Assembly (NCBI RefSeq): GCF_036588685.1
Contig: NC_086384.1
Location: forward strand, 8,508,195 to 8,572,194
Length of the DNA: 64,000 bases
Direction: 5' to 3'
From: Mytilus trossulus
Lineage: Eukaryota > Mollusca > Bivalvia > Mytilida > Mytilidae
How positions within the stretch are numbered: position 1 is the stretch's first letter; each line of letters begins with the position of its first letter. Made by a program: the position numbers and the translations under genes. Positions 56,462 through 64,000 of the stretch are shown one piece after another. The notes under the pieces are model-generated. The model worked only from the letters and a program-made list of their open reading frames with translations, had not been told where the DNA came from and made no database searches.

Positions 56462-59400
56462 GTTATCACAGCAGACGATGAATTTAATGTAAAACAACAG
56501 AAAATCCAGTTTGAAAATAAAAATCGATGATAGAAAACATTAACCGTGTAGGCGAACTATTAATTCTGATGCTATTATAAACTTCTATGAAATATTAAGA
56601 TTACTCCTGTTCTATCTGTTGACACTCACAGTTAGTACACATGTTTTATGTGAATGATTTTGATGGTAAAAATATCACAATAAATCAATTTTCAAATTTG
56701 CTGTGCAGTATTGATGCATTCTTCCTGTAACGGATAGCAAAATAAGTAAAACACGAAACCATTAGTACGTCTGCAAAAGGTTATTCTGATTAAATATATC
56801 AACTCTATTACAGTTTATGTTAACATATTGTCTATCATAGAGCTCATCACAACAGGACCGGAAGAACATTATTGACATCCACATTCTACAGAAACAAAGG
56901 GTACATCCCAATGCATACGCTAACTCCATAAAGATTGATATTTTTATCAATCATCGCTGAGAAGATTGACAATGTTATTATATAGTGAGATCGATAGGGC
57001 AGTTCCAATCCGTCGAAGATTAGACCACTAAGTATTATCAACGGTAAAAGTTAGTAACACATGGCTGTGTAAATAAAATGAATTATTGTCAGTTCCAGTA
57101 ATACTAGGATATATTTGTAATGCAAACTTAAAACAAACAGTAGGTTGAACTCATGAATACAGATAGATCCGGAGCGACAACGTAGATTCGTAAAGCTTGG
57201 ATTTAACATCTGTCAAAGAACTGTATTTAATCTAACTTCTAAAAAGAGATATATGAATTTCACTGTTGATTTCCACACACGACTAACAACGGCGGGATTT
57301 TTTGTAATACCCAAACAGTTTGAACAATCCGTTGTGAAAGTCTTTATCATTAATAAAGCACAGCATCGACTGTAGTTATTGTCGTCTATGGATCAGTGGT
57401 CCTGTCTATATACATTTGATTGGTTGATTGATTGATGGTGTTTAACACCACTTACATCACTTTCTTGACTATCCTTAGAGGATGTATTTAAAACAATGAT
57501 AGGTGGTATAATTGCCATAGAGACAAACTCAGTCATAAAGAGCCTGACATAATTGATTAGCGTTTGGTTAACGTCAGGCGGCAAGTTTGCCATGCACGAT
57601 CTGGACTATAAAAAATTAACAGTATACTAGTTAACAATTTGTAAGTTCTAGATTTGGGTAAATTGTACACTAGAAATAAGAATAAAGCGGATAGGGACAG
57701 GCAATTTAGCTCATACGGACCTTTCAAAGAGCTGTTGCAATATATCTAAACTAGATAATATCTATTTACGAAACATCTGATTCAACATATCTTGTCGTCG
57801 GGTTTATGTAAAACAAAACGGACGTCTAAAGGTAGCAAGGTTTGATCAGCAACTACACCGAATGAATGACATAGAATGACTGTTGCTTCCGCGTGTTTGC
57901 ATTAAGATGTTTTCGAAGTTTATTTCTAAAATTACGTTTCTGTCCGTCGTCTTTTACACTGATGGTCTTAATACATTTATATTAATGAAAACTTCGTAAG
58001 CTATGATATTGATCATAAAAAAACACACGTGTCAAAAATAATGCTGATTACAAATATGTGTACGTATCATTAAGAGAAAACAAAAAGCTATAGACACCAC
58101 AAAAACAAGGAAACAACAGTTGTGTCTTAAACAATAGATATGAGCCTAGATATTATCCAAAAAGTGGAAACGACCTGCATCCTTTTTTGAAATCTTGATA
58201 TCCATCGTTATTGCGTTCTTTCCTACATTCATAAAATGGCATTTTCTACTATTTGTAAAACGTGTCTGGTTATTTATGCTGATTGTAAATCGCAAATGAA
58301 GCTTTTAAACTTTTAGCTGTTCAAGTTGAAATTAGCCAATCAAATGTAGAAAGGATGCAATTTAAAGTGAACAAGACGTACATTATACTAATATCATACT
58401 TAAGCGATGAGGGGGTGATGAGGATCACCATACAAACCATTAGAAAAATTGATAATATCAAGTAATCCATTTTCCATCCATCACGGTTATTAATTTCAGA
58501 CAAATTTCATAAAGTAGATGGAACTATGATACACAAGTGTAATTCCCCTGATGTCCTGGCTATTTGTGGTTTCCAACGCAATTAAAATTGGATGCATGGT
58601 TGCGTAAATACATTCATTACGTAAATACAAAGAACCTATGAATTATTTGATGATGAAGCATATTACAAAATACCGTTCAAATAGTAATGTGGTAATAAAA
58701 CGATGAAAGTGTAATCATATTTATAGTACAACTACAGTATAAACAGAATTTGATAAATTAAACAGAAAGACATACTAAAAGATAAATAAACACTCAATAG
58801 ATTAATTTTAAAGATCATTAACATTTTACCGATGGTTAGATCATGTACTATATAAAAAATCATATACATACAGTATATACATTTATGTGCTGGTATTATG
58901 ATGGATTTAATTATGATGGATTTTTAAGATTTTTTTGGTGTGTTTCACATAAACAACAAACTGTTTAGTCAAATTTATATGAAAGGACGAACAAAACTAG
59001 CTTGAGTTAGTGTCTGGTTGGAGTCTTATTTAATTTTGTAAGTCGTTTTAACGACTTAGCTTACTTTTTATAACGACTTCATTCACTAGAAGTATAGTGA
59101 GCTAGTGATACTTCTATGTATAAAATACATTAGAATACTAAGTCTAGTAGAAAACAAAATCGACATACTTATAGATCTGCAGAGCTAAGAATTTAGTCGT
59201 GTTTACTATCGATGGATTAAACATTTGTTATCGTCCAATAATGTTTATAATTGTCATGATAAATGTACTGTTATTTGTCAGTCTGTTACTAACCAAAGGC
59301 ATGCACTTTCATATGCCAGCTTGTTATTTACCAGAGGCAATGTTTGTTAATGAAACACTTCGTATACACTCAGATTTAATATGATTCTGTGGGATGTGAC

Positions 59401-60200
59401 ACTTTCATCATTTTCATTAATTACAATAGTATCCATAAGATTAAATGTATTGGCAGTTGTTGCGTTATTATTTATAATTTTATTTTGTTTTGATAAGATG
59501 CATGCATTTTTAAAATTTGAATTAAATAAGACAATAAAATATTAAAAATGTTAAATAAAATGAGACAATAAAATATTTAAAATGATAAAAAAAAGCGGCT
59601 AAAGCCGGGCTCTAGGTGCTTGATTTTCTCGATGTTTCTAAGAACCATCAGTAAGCTTGGGTTGATGTCTGTTCTTCTTACAGGGTTGTTGTCTATGAAA
59701 CATTCAATATTTCCATTCTCAGTTTCGTAGGTAAAAAGAAGAAACAATATTTACAAAAAATTTTTTTTATTTAGTATGACACATATGAAGTATCAATGAT
59801 ATACCACAGAACAAAGGTTAACCAAATATGCAATGTTGTAAACGACAAATTGTGATTAAAAGAGGATGGTTTGCTTTCAAAGTATTTGACAAATCAATCC
59901 GAACAAAGAACCACAAATTCTGCAATAAAAACCAAATTTATGTAAATGTCAAGATTCTATATTGAATTTAAATGTTTTGCAAATAAAAGATTGATTTATA
60001 CTGTTATAGAATTGTGTGTCACTCAGAATACCACAATAATCACATTAAGAAATATCTGACAGTAAGTCAGAATTACGTAACAGTTATATGAGGTTTTATA
60101 AAGGTAAGTTATAGCAATTATATACCATTTTTTTTCCTCACACTTTTTCCGTAAAGAAATAACTATTGTCTTCAATTAACGAATAGTAACAAAAACAGTA
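56462..60200. other. 5' flank of the channel gene and intergenic DNA
   Basis: No gene is supported. A 66-codon minus-strand frame at 57593-57393 (MANLPPDVNQTLINYVRLF onward) runs into ATCAATCAATCAA-type simple repeats and is probably a dispersed repeat, although it is less AT-driven than its neighbours. Short palindromes occur at about 59040-59059 ('aagtcgttttaacgactt') and 59087-59116. Confidence 0.35.
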
Positions 60201-60365
60201 AAATTGAGAATGGAAATGGAGATTGTGTCAAAGAGACAACAACCCGACCATAGAGCAGACAAAAGCCAAAGGCGTCCAGTGTGTCTTCAATGTAGCGAGA
60301 AACTCTCGCATCCGCAGGAGTCATTCAGTTGGCGTCTAAACAAATATGTTACTATATTAAAGCCA
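60201..60365 (+). repeat. Dispersed repeat family B, truncated copy
   Basis: It starts 'ttgagaatggaaatggagat', contains 'acaacaacccgaccatagag' and 'gtcttcaatgtagcgagaaa', and ends soon after 'gcgtctaaacaaatatgt'. Confidence 0.75.
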
Positions 60366-60428
60366 AAAGATGCAATCTTTAATGACCTGACAACAGTATC
60401 GTACCTATATCGAAAACGATTTAACAAT

Positions 60429-60944
60429 TAAGGTAGATTCATGGTATTTACCGCCATTTTGAATTGTACTATCGCAGTACGCAATCAGTCTACTTTTTTG
60501 CCAAAATCTACAAATATGTAGACTGATGTACAATTTTATTGGTTAAACTGTTTATCAATATGAAGGAAACTTGCTAATTTATTGCATTATCCAAAATACT
60601 GAAACAAATACCAAACTTTTGTGTTTTTAGAATCAATTTTTCAACTAAACCATTAAAGAGGAAATAACTCTTTTATTATTTTTTTTTATACTGGACTGAT
60701 ATGGAAATACAAGTTTGGTGACCCTATTTTTTCTTTTTTTCTTCTTTAAAAATATTATCTCCTAACAATTTATTTCAAAGTTTATCTCATAGATTTTTTT
60801 CATTAAAAAAAATGTATTTTCATGAGCAAATTTAGGCAATTTTTTACGACCCATCGTTTTTATTATATTCTTGAAAAGAACACAGTAAAATCTTCCTTTT
60901 GGCTAAGTATAAGAAAATTTTATACACCTATGGTTTTCCTTAAC
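60429..60944. mobile_element. Possible old TTAA-type MITE
   Basis: The left edge 'ttaaggtagattcatggta' and the right edge 'acctatggttttccttaa' are only partly complementary, but both have TTAAGG/CCTTAA ends like the elements at 45826 and 39455. The interior is AT-rich without a gene. The call is weak. Confidence 0.35.
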
Positions 60945-62100
60945 TTGTCTCAAAGGAACAATATAAGTCAACCTTCTTACATATTTTAATACGTAAAACT
61001 TCATATTGTATACTAATCTAAGACTTAAATGGGGAGGGATTATAAGAATCGCTTTACAAACCATAAGCTAAATTGGTCTAGAAATTACAATCCGACATAC
61101 ATAAAGTTGATGGCATTGTTGCGTAGATCAATTCTTAGATTATAACAGCAATGTTCGGAATATTAAGTTGATAAAGCTCATTATTTAGTACGGTGATGAA
61201 ATAGAGATATGGCAATTAAACGATGAAAGTAGGATTATAAGTATAGAGTAGCACAACAATGAAATAGAATTAAAAAAAAATGATTGAAGATAAATAATTC
61301 CTATATGATTTGCATTATTATAGTTGGCTATGATTGATTTGATAAACGATGTCACTGAAAAAACATGTGTGGATTTCCATAAGGAATATCCTAGCGTGAT
61401 AAACATGCATCGAATATAGGGGTTCTAAGAAAATTGAAATTAAAAGAAAAAATAAGAAATGTTTGCTTTTTAGAATTTTCTTGATTGAACACAATTGAGT
61501 AACGGTCGTTGAAACAGTAGATGCATAGAATTTTTACTGTTAAATAAAATAAAACAATAAAAATACAAAATACATAAATAATTTTGGGCTTTAGAAATGC
61601 ATTTTACAGCTGAAAAAAAAAAGATTTAACATTCATGTCATGCACACAATACATGTTATTCAGTTGGTTTGATTTTTTATATTTAATAAATCAATCATGA
61701 TTTCTAATCGAATCATATGTAGATCTTACATTTAATTCTAGAAAGCTTGATTAATACTTTAATAAGAGTGGTGTGTCACACTGGGAATACTAAAGTAAGC
61801 ACATTAAAAAATATATTAGAGTTACGTAATAATTCCAGAATCCGTCAATGGAAGTTTTAAGATTTTACAACCTTGACCCTTGTGTACTTAAAACCAGGAA
61901 ACCTAGTTTGGAACGATATGGGGGGGGGGGGGGGGGGGGAGGAGAGTTGAATATTGCACTTTATATTTATTTAAATCAAGGCAGATGATGGATCTGCATC
62001 AATTAGACAGCAAACAAAATCACCCAAAGCCGAAAGACATATAGAAATTATCAGATGACTTTCAATAATCAAATGACAATCAAGTATTTCCTTAAACAGT
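60945..62100. other. Intergenic; 20-base G run
   Basis: A run of 20 G at 61920-61939 stands out in AT-rich DNA. Nothing else is recognised. Confidence 0.4.
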
Positions 62101-62235
62101 TATCAAAGGTACCAGGATTATAATTTAAAACGTCAGGGGCGCGTTTCGTCTACATAAGTCTATTAGTGACGCTCAGATCAAAATAGGTATAAAGCCAAAC
62201 AAGTACAAAGTCGAAGAGAATTGAGGACCCAAAAC
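62101..62235 (+). repeat. Dispersed repeat family C copy
   Basis: It contains 'tatcaaaggtaccaggatta', 'cgcgtttcgtctacataagt' and 'gacgctcagatcaaaatagg'. Confidence 0.8.
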
Positions 62236-64000
62236 TAAAATATATCGAGCAAATTGCTTAAGTTCATAACAATTTGAAATAACTTAATTGTAGATATAAC
62301 TGTCTTTTCATGGACTGACAGTGTTTTGTCTATCCGCTCATAAACATTATTTTGTCTTTTTGAAATAGCAAAAAAAGAAGTACTTCAAAATAACATACTA
62401 CGGGGGTTATTCAGTGGTCACCACTTTGATATTATTTTTTAATAGACAGAAAATAAATTACAGTCATTCCTTAAATAGATTTCACAAACTATAAAAGATT
62501 TACCATCAATACTACCTTATTTAGCAAACAGATTATTAAGATGGATATATGTGCAACAGGGACGATTTTGCAGATTTGTTAAAGGCACATGCATATAAAT
62601 GTGATAGAGTTAACCTGTTATTTGAGAGGAACCCGGTCATCATTTTTCTTCAGTTCGAAAGTACAGGGATGTCAGATGTTTATCCTTGTTCTGTTGGTTT
62701 TTTTTTTAAATTTTCGTTGCTACCTACCTAATCAGAATTATAAACTAATGTTTTGAGTACTAATAAAAACATTAAAACTCATCAATGACACCAGCCTTAT
62801 AATTTAGTATTCCTGACACGTTTTTATACACAGGACTAATAAATACCAGTGTTGCTGGATTATTACACCTGGAAAGCTACTCAAATATGAAGTTAAAATG
62901 TAGATTCAATATGAAGTCATCTATGCCTAACTGTTTTCACTTACCCTGTACAAAGATAATCGTGTAAACCTTTTGACATTGTCCCCTCTAAATCTATATC
63001 TAACTGATTACACTAGTTATCTTTCGTAATTTCATCTCAATAAATTTTGCCGTGAGAAACCACTTTTACTAGATTGATATTTATTGTACCAGTTTATGTA
63101 ACTTATTTTTCCTTACTAAAGAGTTAGTATCCACACTAATGCAACCCCAAAATATATTAATTTGTCTGTCCCAAGTCATTGAGAATCTAGTCAGTAGTTG
63201 TAATTTGATTTTTACAATGAGCTGTTTTATACCACCTCTTCGTTATTGAATGCACCAAGTAGCAAAGCTGCAAAAAGTGCGTGAGAGGAGTTCTATGCCT
63301 ATTTCCAATTCAACAATATCTCTAAATATATCCTGGAGTACACAGGAATACTCTTTTTGATGAAAGCCATTTATTCATGTTGTTATTGTGTTTAGTTTTT
63401 AAATTTTATTTTCAGTCGGAAGAACTCAAATCCCCATGCGAACATTGTCATTACATTGTTCTTACAGAAACAGAATTTCATCTGTCCAATCTTAGTTTGC
63501 AGTATTTACGTGCACTTTTTTGTATTCAGTTAGAAAATATATCGTGAGGGTTATTCAATGAATTGAATAATAACACCTTTGGTACCAAATTTTTCTGGTT
63601 GTCGGAAGGGGCAATTTGCGGAAGATTAAACAATACTGTAAAGTGCATCAACAGTAAAGATGATAGTAGCTATGATTTAAAAAATATAGCATGATTTTGT
63701 CTATATTTAATCTGAATTTTAGTGATATAAAATATTTAAATTATTTTAAGGATATTCCTTTGTTTTTTAAAGAAGTGATAAAGCCCTGGAATGTGACTGG
63801 CGGGGGCCAAAAATCATACAAATCGTAAGGGCTCCCCGGAACCCAGTGTCTCGCCTACTTTTTCTGTTAGTCGCAGGCTCAACGAAAAACAAGAAAATTG
63901 ATAAAAAAAAGTTTCTGTAGATACTATCTTTTGATTGTAAGCAGCTTTTGTCCAAATTTGGTAAAAGTCTAGGATAGTTTATGAAAAAAATGAACTGCCG
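62236..64000. other. Intergenic, nothing recognised
   Basis: AT-rich sequence with short frames only. I found no exon with splice sites and domain content, no RNA gene and no matched repeat. Confidence 0.35.

Noticed and set aside
57393-57593. Small gene on the minus strand (MANLPPDVNQ onward)
   Set aside because: It runs into ATCAATCA simple repeats at its end and has no recognisable domain; a dispersed repeat is more likely. A genome copy count would settle it.

Overview
The window looks like nuclear DNA of a marine mussel or a close bivalve relative (Mytilus-like). This rests on AT-rich, intron-rich, animal-type genes with GT/AG introns and on very dense short interspersed repeats of a kind I associate with mussel genomes. 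It also rests on gene families that are expanded in bivalves: C-type lectin-like proteins, Cvsi-type cysteine-rich secreted inhibitors and Kv channels. No database search was possible, so the species is an inference.

Layout. 1-918: the last exon of a C-type lectin-like gene on the plus strand. 3950-23910: a tandem array of three minus-strand genes (A 4026-7044, B 14882-18303, C 19490-23462). Each has a signal-peptide exon and two six-cysteine exons, encoding secreted 12-cysteine peptides of 96, 102 and 101 aa that resemble bivalve Cvsi/I84 protease inhibitors. B and C are recent segmental duplicates. Between A and B lies a 1.65-kb fold-back element (8034-9686) with perfect 36-bp terminal inverted repeats. 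24000-29300: no host gene, two adjacent perfect hairpins, dispersed repeats, and a broken Penelope-like reverse transcriptase (27480-29270). 29625-33765: a complete four-exon short-chain dehydrogenase gene on the minus strand (322 aa, retinol dehydrogenase/17-beta-HSD6-like). A decayed paralogous first exon lies at 37982-38394. 44850-46990: a minisatellite split by a 1.37-kb inverted-repeat element that itself carries a TTAA-flanked MITE. 47115-56461: a complete two-exon voltage-gated potassium channel on the minus strand (498 aa) with a 7.85-kb intron. 56462-64000: no gene recognised.

Most of the remaining sequence is repeats. Four dispersed families recur and are called A, B, C and D here. 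A: core 'agatgtggtatgattgcca'. B: core 'gaatggaaatggggaatg'. C: core 'acgcgcgtttcgtctaca'. D: core 'aatactgaactccgagga'. There are also a tRNA-derived SINE, several MITEs and LINE fragments. Because genes B and C are duplicates, comparing them gives empty sites and relative dates for several insertions. Some repeat copies sit so close to splice sites that they seem to supply part of the splicing signal.

The genes do not form one pathway. They are a lectin and probable protease inhibitors (secreted, plausibly defence), a microsomal retinoid/steroid dehydrogenase and a membrane ion channel.
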